From: Candidatus Gallionella acididurans
Lineage (GTDB): Bacteria; Pseudomonadota; Gammaproteobacteria; Burkholderiales; Gallionellaceae
Length of the DNA: 64,000 nt
Direction: 5' to 3'
Assembly: GCA_001577345.1 (NCBI GenBank)
Contig: LSLI01000003.1
Span: 1-64,000 of the forward strand
The notes below the pieces were generated by a model. That model did no database searches and was not told the DNA's origin. It saw only the letters and a list, made by a program, of their open reading frames with translations. This document shows positions 27,591 through 36,823 of the stretch, one piece after another (within the stretch, counting starts at the first letter, position 1; each line of letters opens with the position of its first letter). A program made the translations under genes and the position numbers.

Positions 27591-28679
27591 ATGATCCACA
27601 GCGATAACCTCTCCGCCGAACCGCCTCCCCAGCTGAACCCGGGTTCCGGCCGGATAATCTCGGCCGCGCCGGCTTCCCAGCACGAGGAGGTCCTGGAGCG
27701 CGCGCTGCGCCCCAAACAGCTTGACGAGTATGTCGGCCAGGAAAAAATCCGCGGGCAACTGGAAATATTCATCGAGGCTGCGAAGCTGCGCAAAGAGCCG
27801 CTGGATCATGTGCTGCTGTTCGGTCCTCCCGGTCTGGGCAAGACCACACTGGCGCAGATCATCGCGCGCGAGATGGGCGTGAACCTGCGCCATACTTCCG
27901 GACCGGTGCTGGAGCGCGCAGGCGATCTTGCCGCGTTGCTGACCAATCTCGAGCCCAACGACGTGCTGTTTATCGACGAGATCCATCGTTTGTCTCCGGT
28001 GGTGGAGGAGATACTGTATCCGGCACTGGAGGATTACCAGATCGACATCATGATAGGCGAGGGACCTGCGGCGCGTTCGGTCAAACTCGACCTGCCGCCG
28101 TTCACGCTGGTCGGTGCGACCACGCGCGCGGGGATGCTGACCAATCCCTTGCGCGACCGCTTCGGTATCGTCGCAAGGCTGGAGTTCTACACGCCGGAAG
28201 AATTGCAGCGCATCGTGATGCGCTCGTCGAATCTGCTGAAAATGAACCTGACCCAGGACGGCGCGCTGGAGATCGCCAGGCGTTCGCGCGGCACGCCGCG
28301 CATCGCCAACCGTCTGCTGCGCCGCGTGCGCGACTTCGCCGATGTGAAGGCGGACGGCGACGCGACCCGCGAGGTGGCGGATGCCGCCCTGACGATGCTG
28401 GATGTGGATAGTCACGGGCTGGACATCATGGACAGGAAATTATTGCTGGCGGTCATCGAAAAATTTCTCGGCGGCCCGGTCGGCCTGGACAACCTCGCCG
28501 CGGCCATCGGCGAGGAGAGCGACACCATCGAGGATGTGCTGGAACCCTATCTGATCCAGCAGGGTTATCTGCAGCGCACCCCGCGCGGGCGCATGGCCAC
28601 CGCGATCGCCTATCGCCATTTCGGGTTGACGGTCGCGAATAATCCGGTCAGCGGGAATTTGCTTTTGGGAAACGATTAA
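27591..28679 (+). CDS. ruvB: Holliday junction branch-migration helicase RuvB
   Basis: A 362-residue AAA+ motor. With RuvA it drives Holliday junction migration in recombination repair. Walker [10 protein letters not shown] is near residue 79, Walker B DEIH near residue 129, sensor GATTRAG near residue 178 and the arginine-finger segment [18 protein letters not shown] near residue 230. The C-terminal winged helix binds DNA. No ruvA or ruvC is next to it in this window. It ends 1 base before ybgC. Confidence 0.97.
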   Translation: MIHSDNLSAEPPPQLNPGSGRIISAAPASQHEEVLERALRPKQLDEYVGQEKIRGQLEIFIEAAKLRKEPLDHVLLFGPPGLGKTTLAQIIAREMGVNLRHTSGPVLERAGDLAALLTNLEPNDVLFIDEIHRLSPVVEEILYPALEDYQIDIMIGEGPAARSVKLDLPPFTLVGATTRAGMLTNPLRDRFGIVARLEFYTPEELQRIVMRSSNLLKMNLTQDGALEIARRSRGTPRIANRLLRRVRDFADVKADGDATREVADAALTMLDVDSHGLDIMDRKLLLAVIEKFLGGPVGLDNLAAAIGEESDTIEDVLEPYLIQQGYLQRTPRGRMATAIAYRHFGLTVANNPVSGNLLLGND

Positions 28680-28680
28680 A

Positions 28681-29088
28681 ATGAGTATGCACAAGATTTT
28701 TTCATTGCCGGTCCGCGTGTATTTTCAGGACACGGATGCGGGCGGGGTGGTGTACCACGCCAATTATTTGAACTTTATGGAACGTGCGCGGACTGAGTGG
28801 CTTCGCGTCCACGGTTACAGCAACGCCGGATTGATGAAGGAATTCGGTGTGGTGTTTGTGGTGCGCTCCGTCAAGATGGAATATCTCAAGCCCGCGCAGC
28901 TGGATGACTTGCTGGATGTGACGGTGCAGATCAAGGACATCGGGCGCAGCCGCCTCACGCTGTTGCAAACCGTACAGCGAGGAGCCGAGGTGCTGAACGA
29001 AACTGAAATCAGTCTGGTATGTGTCTCGTTGGAAAGTTTCAAGCCGGTGCCGGTGCCGGATGTATTGCGCGATCAATGGAAGAATTGA
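28681..29088 (+). CDS. ybgC: tol-pal associated acyl-CoA thioesterase YbgC
   Basis: A 135-residue hotdog-fold thioesterase. The active-site Asp is in the YFQDTDAGGVVYHANYL signature near residue 16. Homologues hydrolyse short or long acyl-CoA or acyl-ACP and associate with the Tol system. First gene of ybgC-tolQRAB-pal-cpoB; the gap to ruvB is 1 base, so some read-through from ruvB is likely. Confidence 0.93.
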   Translation: MSMHKIFSLPVRVYFQDTDAGGVVYHANYLNFMERARTEWLRVHGYSNAGLMKEFGVVFVVRSVKMEYLKPAQLDDLLDVTVQIKDIGRSRLTLLQTVQRGAEVLNETEISLVCVSLESFKPVPVPDVLRDQWKN

Positions 29089-29103
29089 AGGGGATGTGGC
29101 GAA

Positions 29104-29781
29104 ATGGAAGTGACTCAGGATTTATCGTTTGTGCATCTTATCGGCAACGCCAGCGTGCTGGTGCAACTGGTGATGGGCTTGTTGCTGTTTGTTTCATTGA
29201 TGTCGTGGTGGTATATCTTTCTCAAGATGTTCGCGATACGCGATGAAGTCAGGCTCACCGAAGAATTTGAAGACGCGTTCTGGCACAACCAGAACCTGAA
29301 CGAGCTTTACAGATATGCAAACAGCAGTTCTTTGCGCAACCAGGGAGCCATGGAACGAATCTTTGCCGCGGGGTTCGTCGAGTTCGTGAAGTTGAAAAAG
29401 CAGAACGGTGTGGATGCCAGCGCGGTAATGGAAGGGACGCGCCGCGCGATGCGTGCGACGTATCAGCGCGAGATGGACAGGCTGGAGTCGCATCTGGCAT
29501 TCCTGGCCTCGGTCGGTTCGGTCAGCCCCTATGTGGGGTTGTTCGGCACGGTGTGGGGGATCATGAACGCGTTTCGCGGCCTGGCGAACGTGGGTCAGGC
29601 GACGCTGGCCCACGTCGCGCCGGGCATTGCCGAAGCGCTGGTGGCGACCGCGATGGGCTTGTTCGCGGCGATCCCGGCGGTGGTCGCCTATAACCGCTAC
29701 GCGCACGAGATCAATCGCCTGTCCACACGCTTCGACAGCTTTACCGAAGAATTCTCCAACGTATTGCAGCGCCAGCCATGA
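29104..29781 (+). CDS. tolQ: Tol-Pal proton-channel subunit TolQ
   Basis: A 225-residue inner-membrane protein of the MotA/TolQ/ExbB family with three helices, at residues ~15-40, ~130-160 and ~165-190. The conserved SVSPYVGLFGTVWGIMNAF and GIAEALVATAMGLFAAIPAV segments form the proton path. With TolR it energises TolA during outer-membrane constriction. Its stop overlaps the tolR start (ATGA). Confidence 0.96.
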   Translation: MEVTQDLSFVHLIGNASVLVQLVMGLLLFVSLMSWWYIFLKMFAIRDEVRLTEEFEDAFWHNQNLNELYRYANSSSLRNQGAMERIFAAGFVEFVKLKKQNGVDASAVMEGTRRAMRATYQREMDRLESHLAFLASVGSVSPYVGLFGTVWGIMNAFRGLANVGQATLAHVAPGIAEALVATAMGLFAAIPAVVAYNRYAHEINRLSTRFDSFTEEFSNVLQRQP

Positions 29782-30197
29782 AAAGCAGCCGTCCCACCAA
29801 CCGGCTGATGAACGAGATCAACGTCGTGCCCTATATCGACGTGATGCTGGTGCTGCTGGTGATTTTCATGGTGACCGCACCGCTGATGAATCCCGGCCAG
29901 GTCGACTTGCCCAGCGTGGCCAAGTCGCTTGCCCCGCCGCTTGCCCCGCTGGAGGTCATCATCAAAAAGGACGCCACTCTGGCGATGCGCGATCATGCCG
30001 CGAACGGGGCGGAAAGCAAGGTGTCGCGCGATGAGTTGATTGCGATATTGAAAGCCAGGCAGGGCAGGCAGGCCCAGCAGGCGGTCGTGATTTCCGCGGA
30101 CAAGAACGTGCGCTACGATGAAGTCATCAAGGTGATGGACTTGCTGCAACAGCAGCATATTCAAAAAGTCGGCCTCCTGACACAATCCAGGCAATGA
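29778..30197 (+). CDS. tolR: Tol-Pal proton-channel subunit TolR
   Basis: A 139-residue ExbD/TolR protein: a short cytoplasmic N-terminus (NEINVVPYIDVMLVLLVIFM, with the essential proton-binding Asp near residue 22), one transmembrane helix, then a periplasmic domain. Overlaps tolQ and tolA by 4 bases each. Confidence 0.95.
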   Translation: MKSSRPTNRLMNEINVVPYIDVMLVLLVIFMVTAPLMNPGQVDLPSVAKSLAPPLAPLEVIIKKDATLAMRDHAANGAESKVSRDELIAILKARQGRQAQQAVVISADKNVRYDEVIKVMDLLQQQHIQKVGLLTQSRQ

Positions 30198-30991
30198 GCG
30201 CGACGGCTTATTACGAACCTTACAGGCTTCCCGCAGGCATACTGGCTCTGGTGGTGCACAGTGTGTTTTTCGCGCTGTTGTATTTTGGCTTCAATTGGAA
30301 CAGGCAGTCCTTTTCAAACCCCGCGATGACTGTGGAGCTGTGGTCGAGTCTGCCGGAAGACGTTGTCAGGCTGCCCGCTACGCCAAAAATCGAGGTGGTC
30401 GCGCCGCCACCGCCACAGGAAAAAATTGCCAAGCCCGACATTGTGATGCCGGAAAAAAAGAAACCCGCCGTCAAGCCGGTCGAGGCCAAGCCGGAGAAAA
30501 CGAAGCCGGAGAAAACGAAGCCGGAGAAAACGAAGCCGGAGAAAACGAAACCGGTACCGAAAGCCATTGAGGCAGTTAAACCCAGGCCTGACGCCAAAAC
30601 ACCCGCTGCGCAAAGTGCAGATGCCCGCATCGCGGACCAGCAAGCCGCGCAGCACCAGGCCGCACAGGCCAGGCAAGACGAGTTGGATGCTGCAAATGGC
30701 AAGGTGGTGGATGAGTTCAGGGCGAAGATAAACGCCAAGATACGCCGAAATGTCGTGAATCCGCCGGGTGTGGCAAAAGATGCGCGCGCTGAATTCATGG
30801 TGACGCTGTTGCCGGGCGGTGCGGTACTGAAGGCGGATTTGGTCAAGTCCAGCGGTAATGCGGCTTATGACGATGCGGTTGAGCGTGCAATATTGAAGTC
30901 CGATCCTTTGCCTGTGCCGCAGGACGGGCTGCTGTTCAACCGGTTTCGCCAACTGGATTTGGTTTTCAAGCCTGAACAACCTGCTGAATAG
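30194..30991 (+). CDS. tolA: Tol-Pal energy-transducing protein TolA
   Basis: A 265-residue protein with an N-terminal membrane anchor (residues ~12-35), a long proline/lysine-rich and then alanine-rich helical linker (~60-175) and a C-terminal TonB-like domain (IRRNVVNPPGV to LDLVFKP). The linker contains four exact KPEKT units. It connects TolQR to TolB-Pal at the outer membrane. The linker is shorter than in E. coli. Confidence 0.92.
   Translation: MSATAYYEPYRLPAGILALVVHSVFFALLYFGFNWNRQSFSNPAMTVELWSSLPEDVVRLPATPKIEVVAPPPPQEKIAKPDIVMPEKKKPAVKPVEAKPEKTKPEKTKPEKTKPEKTKPVPKAIEAVKPRPDAKTPAAQSADARIADQQAAQHQAAQARQDELDAANGKVVDEFRAKINAKIRRNVVNPPGVAKDARAEFMVTLLPGGAVLKADLVKSSGNAAYDDAVERAILKSDPLPVPQDGLLFNRFRQLDLVFKPEQPAE
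30488..30547 (+). repeat. four 15-base tandem repeats in tolA
   Basis: Four identical copies of AAGCCGGAGAAAACG encoding KPEKT. Exact DNA identity suggests recent expansion by slippage; the count may vary between strains. Confidence 0.9.
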
Positions 30992-31002
30992 GAAAAATAT
31001 AT

Positions 31003-32274
31003 ATGGTGTTGCCCGGACTTCGTTGCATGTTGGGATTGTTGCTGCTGGCGCAGGTGTCGGTGGCAAATGCAGTAATGACTATAGAGATCATCGGCGCGGG
31101 TGAGCACCAGATCCCGGTCGCAATCGTGCCATTCGGGGGCGATGCCAAACTGGCCCAAACGATCAATGCAGTGGTTGTTGGAGATTTACAGCGCAGCGGA
31201 TTGTTCCGGCTGATAGACCCGGCGGGTAAATTGCCGCATGAACTGGCCGATGTCAGTTACCCGGATTGGCAGGTGCGCGGCGCGGACGCATTGGCGATAG
31301 GTAATGTATCCGTGCAGGATAACGGCCGCATAGATGCGCGCTTTCGCTTGCTGGATGTGGTCAAGCAGGTTGAATTGACCGGTCAATCAGTCTCTGCGAA
31401 CGGTGACGAGATCCGTGCAGTCGGGCACCGCATCTCGGACATGATCTATGAGAAGCTGACCGGCGACAAAGGTGTGTTCAGTACGCGTATCGCTTATGTG
31501 AAGCGGAGCGGTGAAAAGTACAGCCTGATCGTGGCGGACAGCGACGGCTACAACGAACAGGTGGTTCTCGAGCAAAACGAACCCATCATGTCGCCGGCCT
31601 GGTCTCCGGACGGCAGCCATCTGGTTTATGTCAGCTTTGAGACGGGGCATGCAGTCGTGTATGTGCAGTCGCTGTTCACCAATCAGCGCATGGTGCTGGC
31701 CGATTTTCGCGGCAGCAACAGCGCGCCGTCCTGGTCTCCGGACGGGAAGCAGCTGGCTATCGTGTTGACACGCGACGGCAGCTCGGAAATTTACCTGGTG
31801 CGGCCGGATGGAAGCGGGATACGCCGTCTCACTTTTATTAACGCTATCGCAACCGAGCCGAGTTTTTCGCCGGATGGGCAGACTTTGCTGTTTACCTCCA
31901 ATGAAGGGGGGAGTCCGCAAATATATAGCATGCCGGTGGCAGGCGGCCCCGAGCAGCGCATGACGTTTGGCGATGGCAATAATTATTCGCCGCGCTATAG
32001 CCCGGATGGCAAAGGTTTTGTCTACACGCATTTAATTAACGGCAAGTTTTTCATTGCCACCCAGGATTTTCAGACCGGGCAAGTGGAGACTCTCACCTCC
32101 GGAGGCTGGGAGAAAAAACCCAGTTTTGCGCCTAACGGGAAGCTCATCCTATTTGCCAGCGAGGCGCGCGGTCGTGGTATATTAGCGACTGTATCGAGCG
32201 ATGGTCGTGTGCAGCAGCATATGTTCACAGATAACGGCGATGCCCGTGAACCGGTGTGGGGGCCACATCAATGA
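31003..32274 (+). CDS. tolB: Tol-Pal periplasmic beta-propeller TolB
   Basis: A 423-residue periplasmic protein. It has a signal peptide (cleavage near VANA), an N-terminal alpha/beta domain and a six-bladed propeller of WSPDG-type repeats (PAWSPDGSHL, PSWSPDGKQL, PSFSPDGQTL, PRYSPDGKGF, PSFAPNGKLI). It binds Pal and TolA. The signal peptide begins slightly further in than usual, so the methionine at residue 9 is a possible start. Confidence 0.95.
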   Translation: MVLPGLRCMLGLLLLAQVSVANAVMTIEIIGAGEHQIPVAIVPFGGDAKLAQTINAVVVGDLQRSGLFRLIDPAGKLPHELADVSYPDWQVRGADALAIGNVSVQDNGRIDARFRLLDVVKQVELTGQSVSANGDEIRAVGHRISDMIYEKLTGDKGVFSTRIAYVKRSGEKYSLIVADSDGYNEQVVLEQNEPIMSPAWSPDGSHLVYVSFETGHAVVYVQSLFTNQRMVLADFRGSNSAPSWSPDGKQLAIVLTRDGSSEIYLVRPDGSGIRRLTFINAIATEPSFSPDGQTLLFTSNEGGSPQIYSMPVAGGPEQRMTFGDGNNYSPRYSPDGKGFVYTHLINGKFFIATQDFQTGQVETLTSGGWEKKPSFAPNGKLILFASEARGRGILATVSSDGRVQQHMFTDNGDAREPVWGPHQ

Positions 32275-32299
32275 TTAACCTGACTAAAGGAGTAGTGCA

Positions 32300-32800
32300 A
32301 TGAAAAAACTAGTTATCAGTATCGTGTTGCTGAATTTGCTTGCAGCATGTGCCAGCGAGAAACCAAAAGAAGCTGCTGCGCCGGCTCCGGTAGCGGCGAC
32401 AGCACCAGTGGCCGCACCGGCCCCAGCAACAGTTGTTGCGGTTGACCCCCTGAATGATCCTTCCAGCATCCTGTCCAAGCGCAGTGTCTACTTTCCTCTC
32501 GATGTCTCAGCCGTGCAAGCTGACGACAAGCCGATCGTGTTGGCGCACGCGAAATATCTGAGCGAGCATCAGAATCGCAAAGTGCGAGTGGAAGGCAATT
32601 GCGATGAACGCGGCAGCAAGGAATACAACCTGGCTCTCGGTCAGCGCCGTGCAGAGAGCGTGAAGAAGATGCTGGTGTTGGGTGGAGCGAAAGCCAGCCA
32701 GATCGAAACTGTCAGCTATGGCGAAGAAAAACCGCTTTGCAAGGAACACAATGAATCGTGCTGGAAGCAAAATCGCCGGAGCGACATAAAGTACCAATAA
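32300..32800 (+). CDS. pal: peptidoglycan-associated lipoprotein Pal
   Basis: A 166-residue outer-membrane lipoprotein. The lipobox is LLAACAS (Cys near residue 13), followed by an Ala/Pro-rich tether and an OmpA-like domain with the peptidoglycan-binding GNCDERGSKEYN and NRRSDI segments. A strong AAGGAG precedes the ATG. Confidence 0.96.
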   Translation: MKKLVISIVLLNLLAACASEKPKEAAAPAPVAATAPVAAPAPATVVAVDPLNDPSSILSKRSVYFPLDVSAVQADDKPIVLAHAKYLSEHQNRKVRVEGNCDERGSKEYNLALGQRRAESVKKMLVLGGAKASQIETVSYGEEKPLCKEHNESCWKQNRRSDIKYQ

Positions 32801-32818
32801 AGCACTTAAGCTGTAAAT

Positions 32819-33580
32819 ATGCTGAAGCAACGCGCTCTCTTATTGCTGGCCCTGAGTTTCGCCATTCCTGCCCGGGCAGGATTGTTGGAGGATAACGGGG
32901 CACGCAAACAAATCCAGCAATTAGAGACGCGTGTGCTGAAGCTGGAGGATGAGGTCAGTCAGAGAACCAAGTCTATGCTGGATCTGCAGAGCCAGATCGA
33001 TGCACTGAATACAGAAATCCGAAATTTGCGCGGGCTGAATGAAGAAACGACGCACGGCTTGCAAGATGCCGAAAAGCGCCAAAAGGATTTTTATGTGGAT
33101 CTGGATACGCGCATGCGTCATTTTGAATCCGCTGAGCAGGCTGCAAAAGAAGCCGCTTCCGCTGTCGCCGTCAAGGCACCTGTTTCCACCGATCCTTCCG
33201 ATCCGGTTCCCGAAGACCGAGCCTTTGAGGCTGCCTACGGGATGTACAAATCCGGCAGTTATGTGAATGCGGTCAAGGCTTATCAGGACTTTATCAAGAT
33301 GTATTCCGGTTCTACACGGGTTCCGGATGCGAATTACTGGCTGGGCAAGTCCCAGTTTGGAATGAAGGAATACAAGCAGGCTTTGGTCACTTACCAGAAG
33401 CTGCTGAAGGATTTTCCGGAAGCTCCCAAAGCTGCCGATGCGATGTACGGGATTTCGGATTGCCTGAAGGGACTGAAAAAACCCATTGCAGCGCGCAAAA
33501 TGCTCAGGCAACTTGTCGCAAAATATCCAGCCAGCGAAGCCGCCGCCAAAGCCAAGAAGCTGCTCGCTGCCACCAAGTAG
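32819..33580 (+). CDS. cpoB: cell-division coordinator CpoB (YbgF)
   Basis: A 253-residue periplasmic protein. It has a signal peptide (cleavage after ARA), an N-terminal coiled coil (residues ~25-105) that trimerises, and a C-terminal domain of three TPR motifs starting at AFEAAYGMYKSGSY. It couples Tol function to peptidoglycan synthesis at division. Ends 5 bases before queE. Confidence 0.92.
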   Translation: MLKQRALLLLALSFAIPARAGLLEDNGARKQIQQLETRVLKLEDEVSQRTKSMLDLQSQIDALNTEIRNLRGLNEETTHGLQDAEKRQKDFYVDLDTRMRHFESAEQAAKEAASAVAVKAPVSTDPSDPVPEDRAFEAAYGMYKSGSYVNAVKAYQDFIKMYSGSTRVPDANYWLGKSQFGMKEYKQALVTYQKLLKDFPEAPKAADAMYGISDCLKGLKKPIAARKMLRQLVAKYPASEAAAKAKKLLAATK

Positions 33581-33585
33581 TCAAT

Positions 33586-34245
33586 ATGCCGCACGCGAGT
33601 ATGGATGTGCAACTGCGCATTACTGAAATTTTCCATTCCCTGCAAGGCGAAACCAGCCGGGTCGGTTTGCCCACGGTATTCATACGCCTGACCGGTTGTC
33701 CGTTGCGGTGCACATACTGCGATACTGCTTACGCCTTCAGCGGCGGGAAAAACACCAGCCTGACAGAGATACTGCGGCAGGTTGTCCAATTTTCGCCGCA
33801 ATACGTGACTGTCACCGGCGGCGAGCCGCTTGCGCAAAAAAATTGCCTGCCCCTGCTGCGCGCCTTGTGTGATGCGGGTTATACGGTGTCGTTGGAGACC
33901 GGCGGGGCCCTGGATATCGGTTCAGTCGATGCCCGTGTGATGCGCGTGGTGGACATCAAAACTCCGGCATCGGGCGAGCTTGAAAAGAATCGTTGGGAAA
34001 ACCTGGCGCTGCTGACCGGGCACGACGAAATAAAATTCGTGTTGTGCGATGAGAATGACTACCAATGGGCAAAGAAAATCCTGCAGCAACATCATCTGAA
34101 CGAGAAGTGCCCGGTGCTGTTTTCACCGGCACACGGAATGTTGAATGCCACGCAGCTGGCGGACTGGATATTGCGCGACAATCTTCCGGTCAGGATGCAA
34201 GTCCAGTTGCACAAGTTGTTGTGGAATAACGAGCCGGGGCACTGA
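33586..34245 (+). CDS. queE: 7-carboxy-7-deazaguanine synthase
   Basis: A 219-residue radical SAM enzyme that makes CDG from carboxytetrahydropterin for queuosine. The iron-sulfur motif is CPLRCTYC (Cx3Cx2C) near residue 38, preceded by [20 protein letters not shown] that binds substrate. TVTGGEPL follows near residue 76. The ATG at 33586 lies just after the cpoB stop; ATG 33601 is an alternative. It is 2 bases from queC. Confidence 0.93.
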   Translation: MPHASMDVQLRITEIFHSLQGETSRVGLPTVFIRLTGCPLRCTYCDTAYAFSGGKNTSLTEILRQVVQFSPQYVTVTGGEPLAQKNCLPLLRALCDAGYTVSLETGGALDIGSVDARVMRVVDIKTPASGELEKNRWENLALLTGHDEIKFVLCDENDYQWAKKILQQHHLNEKCPVLFSPAHGMLNATQLADWILRDNLPVRMQVQLHKLLWNNEPGH

Positions 34246-34247
34246 AC

Positions 34248-34922
34248 ATGAAGAAAGCAGTGGTGCTCCTGTCCGGCGGGATGGATTCGGCAACGGTGCT
34301 GGCAATGGCCGCTGCGCAAGGCTTTGACTGTCACGCGTTGAGCGTGGATTACGGGCAACGCCATCATGCTGAACTGGCTGCCGCGCAACGTGTTGCGCAA
34401 GAGCTGGGGGCTCGGGAGCATCGGGTGGTGAATATCGACCTGACCGGATTTGGCGGTTCGTCCCTGACGGATAAAAAAATCGCGGTGTCCCAACAGCCCA
34501 CCGAGGGTATCCCGCTGACTTATGTTCCCGCACGCAATACCATCATGCTGGCGCTGGCGCTGGCCTGGGCCGAGGTGTTGCAGGCACGGGATATCTTCAT
34601 TGGGGTGAATGCCGTCGATTATTCCGGCTATCCCGATTGTCGACCCGCCTACATCGAGGCTTTCGAGCGTATGGCAAATCTCGCCACCAAGGCGGCGGTG
34701 GAAGGGCATCCGCTTGCCGTGCACGCGCCGCTGCAGCATATGTCAAAAGCGGAGATCATCCGGCAGGGCCTGGCTCTTGGCGTGGATTTTTCACATACTG
34801 TTTCATGCTACCAGGCTGATGAATCAGGGCGAGCCTGCGGAGTATGTGACGCCTGCCGCTTGCGTCACACCGGATTTGTTGCGGCGGGCATTGGTGACAC
34901 GACACGATATCGCGTTTTATAA
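34248..34922 (+). CDS. queC: 7-cyano-7-deazaguanine (preQ0) synthase
   Basis: A 224-residue ATP-dependent enzyme converting CDG to preQ0 in queuosine synthesis. The PP-loop is [10 protein letters not shown] near residue 7, with a [10 protein letters not shown] motif. Zinc cysteines lie in [20 protein letters not shown] near the C-terminus. Paired with queE downstream of the tol operon, a common Betaproteobacterial order. Confidence 0.95.
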   Translation: MKKAVVLLSGGMDSATVLAMAAAQGFDCHALSVDYGQRHHAELAAAQRVAQELGAREHRVVNIDLTGFGGSSLTDKKIAVSQQPTEGIPLTYVPARNTIMLALALAWAEVLQARDIFIGVNAVDYSGYPDCRPAYIEAFERMANLATKAAVEGHPLAVHAPLQHMSKAEIIRQGLALGVDFSHTVSCYQADESGRACGVCDACRLRHTGFVAAGIGDTTRYRVL

Positions 34923-34953
34923 ACTCGCAAGTTGTGCTCCAAGGTATTTTTCG

Positions 34954-34981
34954 TTGACAGGGTGGGCTAATTCCGTATAAT
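34954..34981 (+). promoter_or_regulatory. strong sigma-70 promoter for the tRNA genes
   Basis: Perfect TTGACA and TATAAT boxes with a 16-base spacer, then a GC-rich discriminator (TCGCGCTCC) as in stringently controlled stable-RNA promoters. It lies just upstream of tRNA-Lys. Confidence 0.85.
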
Positions 34982-34998
34982 TCGCGCTCCTTTGCGAG

Positions 34999-35074
34999 GG
35001 GTCGTTAGCTCAGCCGGTAGAGCAGCGGACTTTTAATCCGTTGGTCGCGTGTTCGAATCACGCACGACCCACCA
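34999..35074 (+). tRNA. tRNA-Lys (anticodon TTT)
   Basis: A 76-base cloverleaf. The acceptor stem is GGGTCGT/ACGACCC, the anticodon loop CTTTTAA gives anticodon TTT, the T-arm reads GTTCGAATC and CCA is encoded. It is the first gene of a two-tRNA transcript. Confidence 0.97.
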
Positions 35075-35111
35075 TCTTGCAAAAGAGCCTCAGTTTTCCT
35101 CGATTTTTCAT

Positions 35112-35187
35112 GCCGATTTAGCTCAGTTGGTAGAGCAACCGCCTTGTAAGCGGTAGGTCATCAGTTCGAATCCGATAATCGGCACCA
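35112..35187 (+). tRNA. tRNA-Thr (anticodon TGT)
   Basis: A 76-base cloverleaf. The acceptor stem is GCCGATT/AATCGGC, the anticodon stem ACCGC/GCGGT has loop CTTGTAA giving anticodon TGT, the T-arm reads GTTCGAATC and CCA is encoded. Confidence 0.97.
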
Positions 35188-35197
35188 GAATTTACAG

Positions 35198-35225
35198 GAC
35201 TTGCAGCAATGCAGGTCTTTTTACT
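35198..35225 (+). terminator. intrinsic terminator of the tRNA operon
   Basis: GACTTGCA, loop GCAA, TGCAGGTC followed by TTTTTA, 10 bases after tRNA-Thr. One G-U pair in an 8-pair stem. Confidence 0.85.
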
Positions 35226-35336
35226 TTCGGACGAGCGTTTCAAATCAAGCAACACGGAATTCTGTCGCGTCGCCGCATCTGAAAGCCGGCTTTCGATTTG
35301 CAACGTTAACGGCAAGGCGGATAAACGTCCGCGCAT

Positions 35337-36803
35337 TCAGATTTCATCTCTGCGCTGTGCAGCCCAAATTCTCAGTGCCAGTGCTACCTCACTGATGGTC
35401 GCCGACCAATTACCGGTTTTTGTTTGCCTGAACAGCCGCATCACGACCGGATACCATGGCGAGTCAGTACGCTCCTGAAGCCAGCGCCAATCAACTCCTA
35501 CGGCAGGCAGCAGTACCCAGCAGGGCTTGTTCAATGCTCCCGCCAGATGGGCGATGGCGGTGTCGATGCAAATCACCAAGTCCAGTTGGGCCACGATGGC
35601 TGCGCTATCGGCAAAGTCCAATATGCTGGAGCCGAGATGAAGAATAGGCTGACTTGCTGGCGGTGTTGCCGCTTCTTCCTCGCCGGGCCCTTTCTGCAGG
35701 CTGATAAAAGTTATACCGGGTTCAGACCACAGGGGAGCCAATAGAGAAAGATCCGGCAGGGAACGGTTCGCGTCGTTTTCATGGGCGGCATTCCCTTTCC
35801 AGACCAGCCCTATCTTCAATCCGTCCGCGGGCAGCCGATGCTGCCACTGCTTGAATCTTTCCGGGGGGACTTTCAGGTAGGGCAGTTTGTCCGGGATGGT
35901 CTGGACTGTGGTGGAAAAATGCATCGGCAGGCTCATCGGAAATGTCCAGTAGTCGTGTAGCGGCAAAGTTAATGCGTCCGAGAAGGGAATCACCTCATCC
36001 ACGCCATCGACCATTTTCAGCAATGCTTCAAGAGCCGGCTTGCAAACCACGGTAAGGCGGGTGACGCCCAGAGTTTTGAGCATGGGGAAATAACGGGCAA
36101 ACTGAATCTCGTCCCCGAAGCCCTGCTCGGGCCAGATCAGGAGAGACTTTCCGTTCAGGGATTCTCCTCGCCAATGGGGGAATGGCAGGTCAGGTGGAAT
36201 GGATTGCCGTCCCGAATAATTAGGGTCATGGCGGGTTTCGTACTCGGGCCATGCCTCGATGTACCGGCCCCGGGAAAGGAGCAGCGAACCCAGATTCAAA
36301 TGCGCCTCGACCAGATCGGGATTGAGCTTAAGGGCGCGTTGGAAACTGGCAATGGCATCATCAGGCTGCCCGAGTTCCTTGAGTGCGACCCCCAGACTGC
36401 AATGCACCTCGGCGTAATCGGGTTGAATCTCCAGCGCACTGCGATAGTTCGCCGCGGCTTCGTCAAACTGGCCGTTGCCCAGCAGGACATTGCCGATGTT
36501 GTAGTAAGCGCCGGCATAATCGGGTTTGTGTTTGATCGCGGTCCTGAATGCCTGCAGCGCGCCGTCCAGGTCGCCCTTCAATAACAGGACATTGCCCTGA
36601 TTGAGGTGGGCCCGTGCCGGATTGGGTGCCAGACGGATGGCATTCAGGTAGCATTGCATCGCCGCGTCGAGGCTGCCCTGGGCTTCCAGTTCATGTCCTG
36701 CGTCGATCAGGCGTGTCGCGTCCTGTTCCGAAGTCTCAGCCCTGCGCGCGCTGCTGTTCGCGACTACCTGTCCGCCAGAGCGGAAGCGATTGAATAATCC
36801 CAT
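35337..36803 (-). CDS. TPR protein with GT9-like glycosyltransferase C-terminus
   Basis: A 488-residue protein. Residues ~30-180 form about four TPR units nearly identical to those of the two genes upstream. Residues ~195-480 resemble the TPR-linked family related to ADP-heptose transferases, with LIWPEQGFGDEIQFARY, KIGLVWKGN, CIDTAIAHLAGAL and GVDWRWLQERTDSPWYP. The acceptor is unknown. Third and last gene of the leftward array. Its ribosome site and first codons match those of the 730-residue paralogue at 39081-41273, so the 5' part was copied, but the catalytic half is of another family. Confidence 0.8.
   Translation of the reverse strand: MGLFNRFRSGGQVVANSSARRAETSEQDATRLIDAGHELEAQGSLDAAMQCYLNAIRLAPNPARAHLNQGNVLLLKGDLDGALQAFRTAIKHKPDYAGAYYNIGNVLLGNGQFDEAAANYRSALEIQPDYAEVHCSLGVALKELGQPDDAIASFQRALKLNPDLVEAHLNLGSLLLSRGRYIEAWPEYETRHDPNYSGRQSIPPDLPFPHWRGESLNGKSLLIWPEQGFGDEIQFARYFPMLKTLGVTRLTVVCKPALEALLKMVDGVDEVIPFSDALTLPLHDYWTFPMSLPMHFSTTVQTIPDKLPYLKVPPERFKQWQHRLPADGLKIGLVWKGNAAHENDANRSLPDLSLLAPLWSEPGITFISLQKGPGEEEAATPPASQPILHLGSSILDFADSAAIVAQLDLVICIDTAIAHLAGALNKPCWVLLPAVGVDWRWLQERTDSPWYPVVMRLFRQTKTGNWSATISEVALALRIWAAQRRDEI
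36306..36607 (-). repeat. TPR-coding repeat block, copy 1
   Basis: About 300 bases closely matching the blocks at 38577-38886 and 40771-41080 (more differences than between those two). Coding in all three genes. Confidence 0.8.
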
Positions 36804-36823
36804 CTAATAACCTTTCCCGGTGG

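Noticed and set aside
26820-28415. 531-codon minus-strand frame over the CobD-like gene and ruvB
   Set aside because: Antisense shadow; ruvB on the plus strand is unmistakable.
35118-35336. 72-residue frame antisense to tRNA-Thr (ending RIRTDDLPLTRRLLYQLS-like)
   Set aside because: This is the well-known false protein made by reading a tRNA backwards; the tRNA is certain.
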